Positions 20,849-32,452 are shown, counted from the first letter of the stretch. The stretch: DNA of 64,000 nucleotides from Aureimonas sp. OT7 (GCF_014844055.1 NZ_CP062167.1:2703501-2767500), one strand, 5' to 3'. Numbers and translations are program-made. The notes: a model not told the origin generated them from the sequence alone.

Positions 20849-23575
20849 ATGGCCCAGGCCGCACCCACCTACATCCTCAGCGACGGCGTATCGCAGCGCG
20901 TGATCCAGCCCGGCCAACGCGCGACGGTGCAGGCAGTCGCGGGGCGTCGCTACAAGCTCGTGCGCATGGACGCAGCGGGCGCGAAGCCGGTAGCGGATGT
21001 CATCGCCGTTGCGGAAGGCGGCACGGACGACGGCCATCTCCACCTCATGACGGGCGACCATACGGAAATCGTCATACGCGACTTCTTCAAGGCACCGGAC
21101 ACCCGGATCGACATTCCACGCCCCGAAGGGGATACGCTGACCCTCGACAAGTCGACGTCTCCCCTGTCACGCGGAGCGGACGGCAGCGACCTCATCGGCA
21201 TGGCCGGAACGCGAAGTGGCCTCGGCCCGCTCGCCCAGGAGTTTGCCGGGCACTTCGACGTTCTGTCGGCAGACCGGTTCGCAACGGCGCTTGCCTGGAG
21301 CGGCGCTCTGGAAAGCGCCGCACCCGCCGCGGCGTCAACCCTGGGCGGCATTCTCGGATCGGCGGTCGGGAGCGCCGGAACGGCAGCCGCCTTCGGTTCG
21401 TCCGGCCTTTCGGTGGGCGCCGGTGCGCTGGCGGGTGTGGGCGCCGTCATTGCCGGCGTGGCCGGGGCTTCGGGCTCCAGCAGTTCATCGAACACCAGCA
21501 CCGATTCCAACACGAATACCACGACGACCACGGATCCGTTGGCCCCGTTGATCTCTATCGAGCCGATCTCCGACGACTACCGGATCAACGCTACAGACTA
21601 CGAGGCGATCGTCGGAGATAATGATACTGCCGGTGCAGGCCTGACCGTGTCGGGAACGACGGCGCGGGTCGAAAACGGAAACATCCTTACCGTGAAATGG
21701 GCCGGATTGGAGAAACAGGTTGCCGTTGTCGACGGGAAGTGGAGCGTCACTTTCTCACCGGAGGAGATTCCGACAACCGACGGCGACTATTCGATCTCGG
21801 TCCACGTCAAGAACGCGGCAGGAAAGGAAAAGACCGAGACGCACGGGTTGCCGATTGATCGCACGGCTTCTATCGAAATCGACCCGGTTACCGGCGATGG
21901 TGTCATAAGCGCGTCGGAATTGAACGGCGGCATCACGCTGACCGGGAGCACGGACTTCGAGGACGGCCGGTCGATTTCCATCACCGTCGGCGATACCAAG
22001 AAGACGGTAACGGCCGCCGGCGGCCGGTGGAGCGCGGCATTCTCCAAGTCCGAACTACCCACCCAGTCCGGAGGGCTAGTCCTCCTGGAGGGTAAGGATA
22101 CCGCCGGCAACCAGGCGATGATGTTTGCAAACCTTTCCTACGACCTGACGGCATCCATCAGTATCGGCACGATCGGCGGTAACGACCTGCTTAATGCAAC
22201 GGAGATCGACTCCGGCACCATCGTGGTCAGCGGAACATCCAGCAGCATCGAAGACGGTGGCAAGGTAATGGTTACCTGGGGCGAGGTCAGCCGTGAAGCG
22301 ACCATTACCTCCAACACCTGGTCGGTAAGCTTTACCGCGGCGGATGTGCCGGCCGACGGAGTATCCAGCATCTCGGCTGCCGCCACCGACAAGGCGGGCA
22401 ATCCGGCTTCGGCAAGCCACAACCTGACCATAGACCGCGTCGCACCGACGATCGCCATAAACGCGATCGCGACGGATGATCGCGTCAACGCGGCTGAGGC
22501 GGCCGCCACCGTCGCTATCACCGGCACGACGAACGCCGCCAATGGAGCCACCGTAACGGTCATCTGGAACGATGTGAGCCAACAAGGCACCGTCACGAAC
22601 GGTGCCTGGACAGTCGCGTTTCCGACGGGGCAGGTGCCCGGGAACAGTTCCTACCCCATCACGGCAACCGTCAACGACGCGGCAGGCAACCAGGGCTCGG
22701 CAACCCGCACGATCGTCGTTGCGAAAGACCAGATGCTGCAAACCATCAGCGCCACTGCCGGCTACCGGATCGATGGAGAATCGGGGGGCGACGACTTCGC
22801 CTACAGCATCTCCCATCTGGGCGACGTCAATGGCGACGGCCTGTCCGACCTGATCGTCGGCGCACCGGCAACGTCGGGCGGGGTCGGCGCCGCCTATATC
22901 CTGTTCGGCTCCACATCCGGAGGGTTCGGCCAAACCTTCTTCGATCAGGTCGGCGGCAACGGTGCCGACAGCATGGACGATGATGGAACGGCCAAGAGCC
23001 TCGCCGGCGGAGGGGGCGACGATGTCATCCGGCTGTCCGCCGCCAGCGTAGCCTACGGCGGCGCCGGGAACGACACGTTCGAAATTGCCAATCAGGCGGT
23101 CATCACCGCGCTGGCCTCCAGCTTCGGAAACGCTGGCAACACCACGCAATTGGCGCATATCGACGGCGGCGGTGGCATCGATACGCTGAAGCTGACTGGC
23201 AGCGGACTGAACCTCGATCTCGGCAGCATCACCAACCGCAGCGGCGGGACGGCGGTGAACGGCCTGGACAGGTTATCGTCCATCGAGATCGTCGACATCA
23301 CCGGAAGCGGCGATAACACGCTGACGCTTTCGCTCCAGGATGTGCTGGATCTGGCCGGAAGCAACATCTTCAACGACAGCAATGGGGCAGACTTCGGCGC
23401 GTCGGCGTCCAGGCATCAGATGATCGTGAAATCCGATGCCGGCGATCACGTCATCCTGAGTGACCAGGCCGACTGGTTTTCCGCCGGTACCGTGACATGG
23501 GGCGGAACGACCTACACAGCCTATATGGGGCTGAATGCCTACGCGGCGATCTACCTGGAGCAGCCAATCGTCTAG
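20849..23575 (+). CDS. Large secreted-type protein with Ig-like repeats, FG-GAP motif and Gly/Asp repeat (adhesin candidate)
   Basis: The 908-residue protein has no classical signal peptide. In order I see: an N-terminal domain (1-130) like the prefix of BapA-type proteins (VIQPGQRATVQAVAGRRYKLV); a long Gly/Ala hydrophobic stretch (about 160-210); a Ser/Thr/Asn linker (about 210-232); four similar Ig-like repeats of roughly 95-100 residues (232-630), each with a W-S-V/A strand and a KAGNxA or NAAGxE turn; one FG-GAP/integrin-alpha-like calcium motif (GDVNGDGLSDLIVGAP, near 657); and a short Gly/Asp run (LAGGGGDDVIRL, YGGAGNDTFEI, near 715-740). The shape suggests a type I-secreted surface adhesin. 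No secretion genes are nearby. An AGGGA site precedes ATG 20849. Its last 148 bases are duplicated downstream. Confidence 0.8.
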   Translation: MAQAAPTYILSDGVSQRVIQPGQRATVQAVAGRRYKLVRMDAAGAKPVADVIAVAEGGTDDGHLHLMTGDHTEIVIRDFFKAPDTRIDIPRPEGDTLTLDKSTSPLSRGADGSDLIGMAGTRSGLGPLAQEFAGHFDVLSADRFATALAWSGALESAAPAAASTLGGILGSAVGSAGTAAAFGSSGLSVGAGALAGVGAVIAGVAGASGSSSSSNTSTDSNTNTTTTTDPLAPLISIEPISDDYRINATDYEAIVGDNDTAGAGLTVSGTTARVENGNILTVKWAGLEKQVAVVDGKWSVTFSPEEIPTTDGDYSISVHVKNAAGKEKTETHGLPIDRTASIEIDPVTGDGVISASELNGGITLTGSTDFEDGRSISITVGDTKKTVTAAGGRWSAAFSKSELPTQSGGLVLLEGKDTAGNQAMMFANLSYDLTASISIGTIGGNDLLNATEIDSGTIVVSGTSSSIEDGGKVMVTWGEVSREATITSNTWSVSFTAADVPADGVSSISAAATDKAGNPASASHNLTIDRVAPTIAINAIATDDRVNAAEAAATVAITGTTNAANGATVTVIWNDVSQQGTVTNGAWTVAFPTGQVPGNSSYPITATVNDAAGNQGSATRTIVVAKDQMLQTISATAGYRIDGESGGDDFAYSISHLGDVNGDGLSDLIVGAPATSGGVGAAYILFGSTSGGFGQTFFDQVGGNGADSMDDDGTAKSLAGGGGDDVIRLSAASVAYGGAGNDTFEIANQAVITALASSFGNAGNTTQLAHIDGGGGIDTLKLTGSGLNLDLGSITNRSGGTAVNGLDRLSSIEIVDITGSGDNTLTLSLQDVLDLAGSNIFNDSNGADFGASASRHQMIVKSDAGDHVILSDQADWFSAGTVTWGGTTYTAYMGLNAYAAIYLEQPIV

Positions 23576-23585
23576 TGACAGGCGG

Positions 23586-23613
23586 GCGACCGGGCAGGAC
23601 ACTGCCCGGTCGC
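23586..23613. terminator. Bidirectional terminator, copy 1
   Basis: GCGACCGGGCA (23586-23596), loop GGACAC, TGCCCGGTCGC (23603-23613): an 11-bp perfect stem between convergent reading frames, followed by TTCCTC on the plus strand. This copy lies directly behind the intact Ig-repeat gene. Confidence 0.75.
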
Positions 23614-23617
23614 TTCC

Positions 23618-23911
23618 TCAGAGGGCTTTCGTCAGCCTGTCGATATCGCGCAGGCGCTTCAACATATCTTCCATCCGATCCAGCGGAACCATGTTCGGCC
23701 CGTCGGATGGCGCGTTGTCGGGGTCTTCATGCGTTTCGATGAACAGCCCGGCGACGCCCACCGCCACCGCGGCGCGCGCGAGCGTTTCCACGAAGCGGCG
23801 CTCGCCGCCGGATGAAGCGCCCTGCCCGCCTGGCTGCTGCACCGAATGGGTTGCATCGAACACGACCGGCGAGCCGGTCTCGGCCATGATCGGCAGCGCC
23901 CGGAAATCCGA
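23618..23911 (-). pseudogene. kdsA 3' fragment, repeat copy 1
   Basis: Promoterless copy of the C-terminal third of kdsA (from about [12 protein letters not shown] to [11 protein letters not shown]). The encoded residues are identical to the intact gene: the two base differences (23662, 23666) are synonymous. It is fused upstream to the antisense of the Ig tail in copy 2, so no complete enzyme is encoded. It would be transcribed only by read-through past terminator copy 2. Confidence 0.9.
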
Positions 23912-24050
23912 TACCGACGATCACGTCATCCTGAGTGACCGGGCCGACTGGTTTTCCGCCGGTACCGTGACATGGGGCGGAACGACCTACACAGCCTATA
24001 TGGGGCTGAATGCCTACGCGGCGATCTACCTGGAGCAGCCAATCGTCTAG
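23903..24050 (+). pseudogene. Ig-repeat gene 3' fragment, repeat copy 2
   Basis: Second copy of the last 49 codons of the Ig-repeat gene, ending in the same YLEQPIV. Three of the transitions change residues (A to T, G to D, Q to R) relative to the intact gene. No start codon or ribosome site of its own. Confidence 0.9.
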
Positions 24051-24060
24051 TGACGGGCGG

Positions 24061-24088
24061 GCGACCGGGCAGGACACTGCCCGGTCGC
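24061..24088. terminator. Bidirectional terminator, copy 2
   Basis: Exact second copy of the 11-bp stem hairpin (GCGACCGGGCA / TGCCCGGTCGC), lying just 4 bases beyond the stop codon of the intact kdsA. On the minus strand it should end transcription of the pyrG-kdsA unit. Confidence 0.75.
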
Positions 24089-24092
24089 TTCC

Positions 24093-24926
24093 TCAGAGGG
24101 CTTTCGTCAGCCTGTCGATATCGCGCAGGCGCTTCAGCATGTCTTCCATCCGATCCAGCGGAACCATGTTCGGCCCGTCGGATGGCGCGTTGTCGGGGTC
24201 TTCATGCGTTTCGATGAACAGCCCGGCGACGCCCACCGCCACCGCGGCGCGCGCGAGCGTTTCCACGAAGCGGCGCTCGCCGCCGGATGAAGCGCCCTGC
24301 CCGCCTGGCTGCTGCACCGAATGGGTTGCATCGAACACGACCGGCGAGCCGGTCTCGGCCATGATCGGCAGCGCCCGGAAATCCGACACCAGCGTATTGT
24401 AACCGAAGGATGCGCCGCGCTCCGTCAACAGCACGTTCGGGTTGCCGCTTTCGGTAACCTTGGCGGCAACGTTGCGCATGTCCCACGGCGCAAGGAACTG
24501 CCCCTTCTTGATGTTGACGACGCGGCCGGTCTGGGCGGCGGCGATCAGAAGGTCGGTCTGCCGGCACAGGAAGGCCGGTATCTGCAGGATATCGCAGACG
24601 GCACCCACTTCCGCGCACTGTGCCTCGGTGTGAACGTCGGTCAGCACCGGCACGTCGAACTGGCGCGACACCTCCTCGAACACGGGCAGCGCGCCGGTCA
24701 GCCCGATGCCTCGCCGGCCGGACAGGCTGGTGCGGTTTGCCTTGTCGAAGCTGGCCTTGAAGACATAGCCGATGCCGAGATCCGAAGTCAGGCGCACCAT
24801 GCGCTCGGCGATCATCATCGCATGATCGCGGCTTTCCATCTGGCAAGGGCCTGCGATCAGGGTGAAAGGCAGCTTCTGCGAAAAGGAAACCTTGCGCAGC
24901 GTCACCGTTTCATTGGCGTGCGACAT
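24093..24926 (-). CDS. kdsA: 3-deoxy-8-phosphooctulonate synthase (Kdo-8-P synthase)
   Basis: Condenses phosphoenolpyruvate with arabinose 5-phosphate to Kdo-8-phosphate, the precursor of the inner-core sugar of lipopolysaccharide. The 277 residues contain LIAGPCQMESRDHA at the active-site start, FKASFDKANRTS, IPAFLCRQTDLL, NIKKGQFLAPWDM and [13 protein letters not shown]. The length is normal. It follows pyrG by 24 bases. Its 3' 285 bases lie in the second unit of a tandem duplication, and this is the only complete copy. Confidence 0.97.
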   Translation of the reverse strand: MSHANETVTLRKVSFSQKLPFTLIAGPCQMESRDHAMMIAERMVRLTSDLGIGYVFKASFDKANRTSLSGRRGIGLTGALPVFEEVSRQFDVPVLTDVHTEAQCAEVGAVCDILQIPAFLCRQTDLLIAAAQTGRVVNIKKGQFLAPWDMRNVAAKVTESGNPNVLLTERGASFGYNTLVSDFRALPIMAETGSPVVFDATHSVQQPGGQGASSGGERRFVETLARAAVAVGVAGLFIETHEDPDNAPSDGPNMVPLDRMEDMLKRLRDIDRLTKAL

Positions 24927-24950
24927 GGCAGGATATCTCCAACTCTGGCA

Positions 24951-26690
<1,740 letters not shown>

Positions 26691-27236
26691 TTACTGGGCC
26701 TGGCCTTGCGGCGCCGCATCCTGCGGCGTCGTGCCGGGAACCGGCTGCTCCACCGGAGGCACAGTCGGCGCATCCGATGCATTGGGCGCTTCCGGCGCCG
26801 GATTGGCAGGCACCTGCTGGGCCGGGGCAGACGGCGTCGCGCCGAAGGGCACGCCCGTCTCGGGCTCGGCCGGGGCGGCGGCGGGCGCTTCGCCCGGCTG
26901 CTGGTCGGGCAGGCCGCCAAGCTGATCGAGCAGCGATCCGCCCTCGCCCTCGACTGCGCCGGGCACGCTCTGCCCGGCCGGGACGCGGTCGAAGACATTG
27001 GTGGGAGTGCCGCCATAGCGGGCCAGAATCGCCAGAGCCAGGGATGTCGCGAAGAAGCACGCCGCGAGAATCGCCGTCGTCCGCGTCAGGGCGTTGGCCG
27101 CGCCGCGCGCCGTCATCAGGCCGCCACCGCCGCCACCGCCCATGCCGAGCGCGCCCCCCTCGGACCGCTGGAGCAGGACCACGACGACCAGCGCCAGAAC
27201 GACGAGCAGGTGAATGACGATCAGAACGGTTTGCAT
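26691..27236 (-). CDS. secG: Protein-export membrane protein SecG
   Basis: Accessory subunit of the SecYEG translocon. The first 75 residues are the SecG domain: one membrane helix (VLIVIHLLVVLALVVVVLL), the hydrophilic RSEGGALGMGGGGGGG loop, and a second helix (TTAILAACFFATSLALAIL). The remaining 100 or so residues form a Pro/Ala/Glu-rich tail, making the 181-residue protein much longer than enterobacterial SecG (110); such tails occur in this order. I chose ATG 27236, at the first helix. tpiA lies upstream, the usual neighbour. Confidence 0.95.
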   Translation of the reverse strand: MQTVLIVIHLLVVLALVVVVLLQRSEGGALGMGGGGGGGLMTARGAANALTRTTAILAACFFATSLALAILARYGGTPTNVFDRVPAGQSVPGAVEGEGGSLLDQLGGLPDQQPGEAPAAAPAEPETGVPFGATPSAPAQQVPANPAPEAPNASDAPTVPPVEQPVPGTTPQDAAPQGQAQ

Positions 27237-27322
27237 GGGCGTGTGTCTGCGGCTTTCATCTTCGGAATTGCGGCGTGTCTTATAGGACGAGGCCGAAAAT
27301 GCCAATCGTTTTAGGCAAACGC

Positions 27323-28081
27323 CTAGGCGAGCGTCCGCACGCCGTCGCATATCGCGACGATATCGGCCGATTTCAAGCTGGCGCCGCCGACCAGGGCTCC
27401 GTCGACATTGTCGACGGCCAGAAGCGTGGCGCAATTGCCGGGCTTTACCGAGCCGCCATACAGAAGCCGCATGGCGCGGCCCGCCTCTCCGAACCTCTCG
27501 TACAGGCGGGCGCGGATGAAACCATGGGCCTCGGCCACATCATCCAGGGTCGGCGTCCTGCCGGTGCCGATGGCCCAGACCGGCTCGTAGGCGACGACGA
27601 CCTGCTCCGCCGTGGCGCCGTCCGGCACCGAGCCGGCAAGCTGGCGGCCGAGCACGTCCAGCGTCTGCCCGGCTTCCCGCTCGCCCTCGGTCTCGCCGAT
27701 GCATATGACGGCCGTCAGGCCCGCCGCGCGCGCGGCCTCCGCCTTGGCCCGGACGAGCGCGTCGGTCTCGCCATGCAGCGTGCGGCGCTCCGAATGGCCG
27801 ACGATGACATGGGTGGCCCCCGCATCCGCCAGCATCGTCGCGGAGATGTTTCCGGTAAAGGCGCCCTCCTGGCGCTCGTGGCAATCCTGCCCGCCGACCG
27901 GAAAGGCATCGCCTACGGTCTGCGCCGCAGCGGCGACGAGGGTGGCGGGCGTGCAGATCAACAGATCGACATGAGCGAGGTGTCCGTCGGCCACGGCGTC
28001 GCGCATGGCGCGCAGCTCTTCCAGGCTGGCCATCAGCCCGTTCATCTTCCAGTTGCCGGCGATCAGCTTGCGTGCGGACAT
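27323..28081 (-). CDS. tpiA: Triosephosphate isomerase
   Basis: Interconverts dihydroxyacetone phosphate and glyceraldehyde 3-phosphate. The 252-residue TIM barrel has N-x-K in AGNWKMNG, the catalytic histidine in VIVGHSERR, the catalytic glutamate in [12 protein letters not shown], and the phosphate-binding [10 protein letters not shown]. It is divergent from the ppiD-like gene across a 147-base promoter region with repeated CCTATTAG motifs, and followed by secG after 86 bases. Confidence 0.98.
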   Translation of the reverse strand: MSARKLIAGNWKMNGLMASLEELRAMRDAVADGHLAHVDLLICTPATLVAAAAQTVGDAFPVGGQDCHERQEGAFTGNISATMLADAGATHVIVGHSERRTLHGETDALVRAKAEAARAAGLTAVICIGETEGEREAGQTLDVLGRQLAGSVPDGATAEQVVVAYEPVWAIGTGRTPTLDDVAEAHGFIRARLYERFGEAGRAMRLLYGGSVKPGNCATLLAVDNVDGALVGGASLKSADIVAICDGVRTLA

Positions 28082-28171
28082 TCCTGCTCTCCCCTAATAC
28101 GTCGACCGACCGGATAGCCGCAGCGTGGCGCAAAATCAAACCATGCGGCTTGCACGCGCCGCCCACTCCTT

Positions 28172-28202
28172 CCTATTAGGGGGCGAACCGGCCTATTAGA
28201 GG
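28172..28202. promoter_or_regulatory. Repeated CCTATTAG motifs in the tpiA/ppiD promoter region
   Basis: CCTATTAGGGG (28172-28182) and CCTATTAGAGG (28192-28202) are direct repeats 20 bases apart, 26 bases before the ppiD-like start. An inverted relative, CCCCTAATA, stands at 28091-28099 next to tpiA. The core CCTATTAGG is itself a near-palindrome. It suggests two phased binding sites for a regulator, not identified. Confidence 0.4.
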
Positions 28203-28228
28203 CAAACGGAACAGGAGAACGCCGTCCA

Positions 28229-30121
28229 ATGATGAACCAGATGCGGAAGGGTGTGGGCGGTTTCACCGCCAAGCTTCTGTTGGGCCTTCTGGTGCTCAGC
28301 TTCGTCGTCTGGGGCATCGCGGACGGCTTCAACATGGCCGGCAGCCCCAACACCGTCATCTCGGCCGGTGGCACCGATGTCTCCACCCGCGAGTACCAGC
28401 AGGCCTACGGGCAGGCGATCAACCGCGTCAGCGCGCAGTTGCAGCGCCGTCCGACGCCCGAAGAGCAGGCCGCCCTGAATATCGACCAGCAGGTTCTGTC
28501 GCAGCTCACCAGCGTCGCCCTTCTGGACGAGGAAGCCCGGCGGCTTGGCCTTTCCCTTTCGGACGAGGGCCTGGCGCGCCGCATCGCGAACGAGCCCGCC
28601 TTCCGCGATTCGTCGGGCAATTACTCGGCCAACACCGCACGACTGGTCCTGCAGCGGGCCAACCTGACCGAAGAGCAATACGCCGCTGAGGAGCGCAAGA
28701 TGTCGCGCCGTGTCCAGGTCATGGATGCGGTAACGGGCGGCATGGCCCTGCCCGCCGCCTTCGCCGATGCGATGGGCACCTACAATGGCGAGCGGCGCAC
28801 CATTGCCGCGATCACGATTCCGCCCATTCCCGCATCCGAAATCCCCGAGCCGGACGAGGCGGCCATACAGACGCTGTACGACGACACCTCCGAGGATTAC
28901 GCAATCCCCGAGCTGCGCTCCTATTCCTATGTCGCACTGGTGCCCGAGCAGCTCTTCGACCCGGCCTCCATCACCGAGGACGAGATCGAAGCCGAGTACA
29001 CCGGCAACATCGCAGACTTCACCACCCCCGAACGGCGCCGCGTGCAGCAGATCGTCTTCCCCGACCGGGCAGCGGCAGACGCGGCGGCGGCGGCCATCGC
29101 CGGTGGCCAGAGCTTTGCGGATGCGGCGCGCGCCGCCGGCCGCAGCGATGCCGACGTGGAGCTGGGGCTGCGCACGGCCGACCAAATCCCCGATACGGTG
29201 GTGCGGGATGCGGCCTTCGGCCTCCAGCCGAACCAGCCGAGCGGCGTCGTGGAAGGGCTGTTCGGGCCCGTCATCGTGCAGGTTACCGAAATCCAGCCGG
29301 CCGAGGTCCGCAGCCTCGATGCCGTGCGCGACGAAATCCGGCAGCAGCTTGCCGCGCTGCGTGCCAATGCCCGCGCCACGGAAGCCTACACCGCCATCCA
29401 GGATTCGCTCGGCTCGGGTGCGACGCTTGCCGAAGCCGCGGAAGCCGCCGGACTTGAGCTGACCTCCGTCCAGGGCATCGACCAGAAGGGCCGCAATGCC
29501 GACGGACAGGAAATCGAGAACCTTGTCGGCGGCAGCGACCTGTTGACCGCCCTTTTCCTGGCCCAGCCCGGAACGGCGACGGAGCCGGTCAATTTCGCGC
29601 CCGGCTCCTATGTCTTCTTCGACCTGACGGACGTCGAGGAGGCGCAGGAGCGGCCGCTCGACGAGGTCCGCGACCGCGTCGTCGCGGACTGGAAGACCGA
29701 CGAGGGCGACCGCCTCCAGGAAGAGCGCGCCAAGGCGATGGTGGAGCGCGCCAGGGCCGGAACCAGCCTCGCCGACATCGCGGCCGAGGCGGGCCTTTCG
29801 GTCCAGACGATATCCGGCCTGACGCGCGCCAGCGGCCCGTCGCAGATCGGGCAGCCGGCTACGATGGCCGCGTTCGAGGGGCCGCAGAGCCACGTTGCCG
29901 ACGCCCCCGCATCCACGGACGGCGCCTGGATGGTTCTGCAGGTCACCGAGACATCCCTGCCGGCAGACCCGCGTGCGAGCGTGCAGGCCGGGCTTGTGGA
30001 CCAGATGAACGACATGGCCGACAACGACCTGTTGCAAGGCTTCGTGGCGCGCCTGCAGCGCGATATCCCGGTCGAATATCATCAGCAGGCGATGGACCAG
30101 GTGCGCGGGGTGCTGCAGTGA
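28229..30121 (+). CDS. PpiD-like membrane-anchored peptidyl-prolyl isomerase/periplasmic chaperone
   Basis: Inner-membrane-anchored periplasmic folding factor (SurA-N/PpiD family) that helps proteins leaving the Sec channel. The 628 residues comprise a short cytoplasmic N-terminus, one membrane helix ([19 protein letters not shown], about 15-34), a SurA-type N-terminal chaperone region (35-240), a parvulin-like rotamase domain (about 265-370), and an Ala/Glu-rich C-terminal segment. The start may be the first or second ATG (28229/28232); AGGAG lies upstream. It heads the trpD-trpC-moaC-moeA-lexA run and overlaps trpD by 4 bases. Confidence 0.93.
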   Translation: MMNQMRKGVGGFTAKLLLGLLVLSFVVWGIADGFNMAGSPNTVISAGGTDVSTREYQQAYGQAINRVSAQLQRRPTPEEQAALNIDQQVLSQLTSVALLDEEARRLGLSLSDEGLARRIANEPAFRDSSGNYSANTARLVLQRANLTEEQYAAEERKMSRRVQVMDAVTGGMALPAAFADAMGTYNGERRTIAAITIPPIPASEIPEPDEAAIQTLYDDTSEDYAIPELRSYSYVALVPEQLFDPASITEDEIEAEYTGNIADFTTPERRRVQQIVFPDRAAADAAAAAIAGGQSFADAARAAGRSDADVELGLRTADQIPDTVVRDAAFGLQPNQPSGVVEGLFGPVIVQVTEIQPAEVRSLDAVRDEIRQQLAALRANARATEAYTAIQDSLGSGATLAEAAEAAGLELTSVQGIDQKGRNADGQEIENLVGGSDLLTALFLAQPGTATEPVNFAPGSYVFFDLTDVEEAQERPLDEVRDRVVADWKTDEGDRLQEERAKAMVERARAGTSLADIAAEAGLSVQTISGLTRASGPSQIGQPATMAAFEGPQSHVADAPASTDGAWMVLQVTETSLPADPRASVQAGLVDQMNDMADNDLLQGFVARLQRDIPVEYHQQAMDQVRGVLQ

Positions 30122-31152
30122 CAGCGGGGCTGAAGCCGCTTCTCGCCAAGGTCGCCGACCGTCAGGTGCTGACGCGCGAGGAGGCCCGCGCGGCCTTCTC
30201 GGTGCTGATGTCGGGGGATGCGACGCCCTCGCAGATCGGCGGCTTCCTGATGGCCCTGCGCGTTCGCGGCGAGGCGGTGGACGAGATCGCCGGTGCGGTC
30301 GACGTCCTGCGCGCCCATATGGCGCGCGTCGAGGGCGTGGACGAGGACGCGGTGGACATCGTCGGCACCGGCGGCGACCATGCGGGCACGCTCAACATTT
30401 CCACCTGCACGGCCTTCGTCGTCGCCGGCTGCGGCGTTACGGTCGCCAAGCACGGTAACCGCGCCCTTTCGTCCAAATCCGGCGCGGCCGACGTCCTGGC
30501 GGCGCTTGGCGTCGATGTCGACCTGCCGCCTGAGGCCATCGGCCCGGTGATCGCAAAGGCCGGCATCGGATTCATGTTCGCGCCGACGCACCACTCGGCC
30601 ATGCGCTTCGTAGGTCCGAGCCGTGTCGAGCTCGGCACCCGCACCATCTTCAACATGCTGGGTCCGCTGGCCAACCCCGCGGGCGTGCGCCGCATGCTGC
30701 TGGGCGTCTACGATCCGCAATGGCTGCTCCCCTTGGCCCAGAGCCTTGACGCCCTTGGCATGGAACGGGCCTTCGTCGTGCATGGCGACGGGCTGGACGA
30801 GATCACCGTCTGCGGGCCAACCGAGATCGCCGTGCTCCGCAACGGCGCGATCAGCGGTTTCACGATCACGCCGGAGGAGTTCGGCCTGAAACGCCGGCAG
30901 CTCGACGAGATCCGCGGCGGCGACGGCGCGGCCAATGCCGTGGCCCTTCGACGGGTGCTCGAAGGCGAGTTCGGGGCCTATCGCGATATCGTGCTGTTGA
31001 ATGCGGCGGCGGCCCTGTGCGTCGCCGGCCGGGCGGACGACATCGGCGAGGGGCTGGTGCAGGCGGCCCGCGCCATCGACGACGGCTCCGCGCTGCATAG
31101 CCTCGATACGCTCGTGGCGACTACACGCGAAAGCAGGAAGGCCATCGCATGA
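30118..31152 (+). CDS. trpD: Anthranilate phosphoribosyltransferase
   Basis: Second step of tryptophan synthesis, joining anthranilate to PRPP. The 344 residues show the PRPP loop [31 protein letters not shown], and [11 protein letters not shown] with [15 protein letters not shown]. The start is a GTG overlapping the preceding stop (GTGA), so translation is coupled to the ppiD-like gene. trpC follows with an ATGA overlap. Confidence 0.97.
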   Translation: MTAGLKPLLAKVADRQVLTREEARAAFSVLMSGDATPSQIGGFLMALRVRGEAVDEIAGAVDVLRAHMARVEGVDEDAVDIVGTGGDHAGTLNISTCTAFVVAGCGVTVAKHGNRALSSKSGAADVLAALGVDVDLPPEAIGPVIAKAGIGFMFAPTHHSAMRFVGPSRVELGTRTIFNMLGPLANPAGVRRMLLGVYDPQWLLPLAQSLDALGMERAFVVHGDGLDEITVCGPTEIAVLRNGAISGFTITPEEFGLKRRQLDEIRGGDGAANAVALRRVLEGEFGAYRDIVLLNAAAALCVAGRADDIGEGLVQAARAIDDGSALHSLDTLVATTRESRKAIA

Positions 31153-31961
31153 GCGACATTCTGGCAAAGATCGAAGCCTACAAGCTGGAAGAGATCGCTG
31201 CGGCGAAGGCAAAAACCTCGCTCGGCGAACTCGAGGCCCGCGCCCGCGCCCAGTCGGCGCCACGCGGCTTTGCCGATGCCCTCGCCCGGGCACAGGCAGC
31301 GGGCGGTTACGGCCTGATCGCCGAGGTCAAGAAAGCGAGCCCATCCAGGGGAGTGATCCGGCCCGACTTCGAGCCGGCGCTTCTGGCACAGGCTTATCAG
31401 GCGGGCGGCGCCGCCTGCCTCAGCGTCCTGACCGACGGGCCGAGTTTCCAGGGCGCGCCGTCCTTCCTGACGGCGGCGCGGGAAGCGACACATCTGCCCG
31501 CCCTGCGCAAGGACTTCATGTTCGACACCTATCAGGTGGCGGAGGCGCGCGCCTGGGGCGCGGACGCGATCCTGATCATCATGGCCAGCCTGGACGACGC
31601 CAAGGCCGCCGAAATCGAAGATGCGGCGATCCATCATGGCATGGATTGCCTGATCGAGGTGCATGACGAAACCGAGATGGAGCGCGCGCTGAAGCTCAGA
31701 TCGCCGCTCGTCGGAATCAACAACCGCAACCTCAGAACCTTCGAGACAGACCTCGCGGTAGCCGAGCGGCTTGCCCCGATGGTGTCCGAGGGGCGCATAC
31801 TCGTGGGGGAAAGCGGCATCTTCACCCATGCCGACTGCGAGCGCCTGGCACGATCCGGTATCCAATCCTTCCTGGTCGGCGAAAGCCTGATGCGGCAGGA
31901 CGACGTTGCCGCCGCCACGCGCCGCCTGCTGGGCCTGCCCATCCATGGAGAGGCGGTTTGA
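31149..31961 (+). CDS. trpC: Indole-3-glycerol phosphate synthase
   Basis: Fourth step of tryptophan synthesis, closing the indole ring. It is a 270-residue TIM barrel with [42 protein letters not shown] and the phosphate-binding [10 protein letters not shown]. It is monofunctional: no TrpF domain is attached. It overlaps trpD by ATGA and moaC by one base. Confidence 0.97.
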   Translation: MSDILAKIEAYKLEEIAAAKAKTSLGELEARARAQSAPRGFADALARAQAAGGYGLIAEVKKASPSRGVIRPDFEPALLAQAYQAGGAACLSVLTDGPSFQGAPSFLTAAREATHLPALRKDFMFDTYQVAEARAWGADAILIIMASLDDAKAAEIEDAAIHHGMDCLIEVHDETEMERALKLRSPLVGINNRNLRTFETDLAVAERLAPMVSEGRILVGESGIFTHADCERLARSGIQSFLVGESLMRQDDVAAATRRLLGLPIHGEAV

Positions 31962-32452
31962 TGGCGGGTACCCTCACCCATCTCGACGCGACGGGCGCGG
32001 CGAGCATGGTGGATGTCGGCGACAAGCCGGCCACACGGCGCGAGGCAATGGCCGAAGGGCTTGTCATGATGCGTCCGGAGACGCTGGCGCTGATCGTGGA
32101 CAATGCCGTGCGCAAGGGCGACGTCGTCGCCATAGCGCGGATCGCCGGCATCATGGGTGCCAAGAAAACCAGCGAACTCATCCCCCTGTGCCACCCGCTG
32201 ATGCTCGACAAGGTGTCCGTGGATATCGCACCGGAACCGGCCCTGCCCGGCCTGCGCGTCACGGCCACGGCACGCGTCTCCGGCCCGACCGGCGTGGAGA
32301 TGGAAGCGCTCACGGCGGTGTCCGTGGCCTGCCTCACCATCTACGACATGGCCAAGGGCGTGGACCGGGACATGGCGATCTCCGGTATCCGCCTGCTGGC
32401 CAAGTCGGGCGGCCGTTCCGGCGACTGGCGGGCGGAAGGATCGCCGTCTTGA
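31961..32452 (+). CDS. moaC: Cyclic pyranopterin monophosphate synthase MoaC
   Basis: Molybdenum-cofactor biosynthesis, forming cyclic pyranopterin monophosphate with MoaA. The 163 residues include [13 protein letters not shown] (metal/substrate site) and [23 protein letters not shown]. The ATG at 31961 overlaps the trpC stop by one base (TGATG); an in-frame TTG three bases earlier is less likely. moeA follows with an overlap. Confidence 0.96.
   Translation: MAGTLTHLDATGAASMVDVGDKPATRREAMAEGLVMMRPETLALIVDNAVRKGDVVAIARIAGIMGAKKTSELIPLCHPLMLDKVSVDIAPEPALPGLRVTATARVSGPTGVEMEALTAVSVACLTIYDMAKGVDRDMAISGIRLLAKSGGRSGDWRAEGSPS

Larger units (their letters stand above)
23428..24377. repeat. Tandem duplication of the Ig-gene/kdsA 3' junction (475-bp unit)
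   Basis: Two adjacent direct repeats, 23428-23902 and 23903-24377. Each holds the last 148 bases of the Ig-repeat gene, the shared hairpin terminator, and about 285 bases of the kdsA 3' end on the other strand. The copies differ at six positions (23438, 23442, 23466, 23580, 23662 and 23666 in copy 1), all transitions and all in the first half. GAAATCCGA occurs both in the Ig gene at the left end and in kdsA at the right end, so a 9-base microhomology explains the duplication. Confidence 0.96.

Noticed and set aside
22076..23158. 360-codon minus-strand frame inside the Ig-repeat gene
   Set aside because: Antisense shadow of the repeats without similarity to any known protein.
23535..24050. 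171-codon plus-strand frame ending in YLEQPIV
   Set aside because: Its first two thirds are antisense to the kdsA fragment; only the last 49 codons match the Ig-repeat gene, as a duplicated tail.
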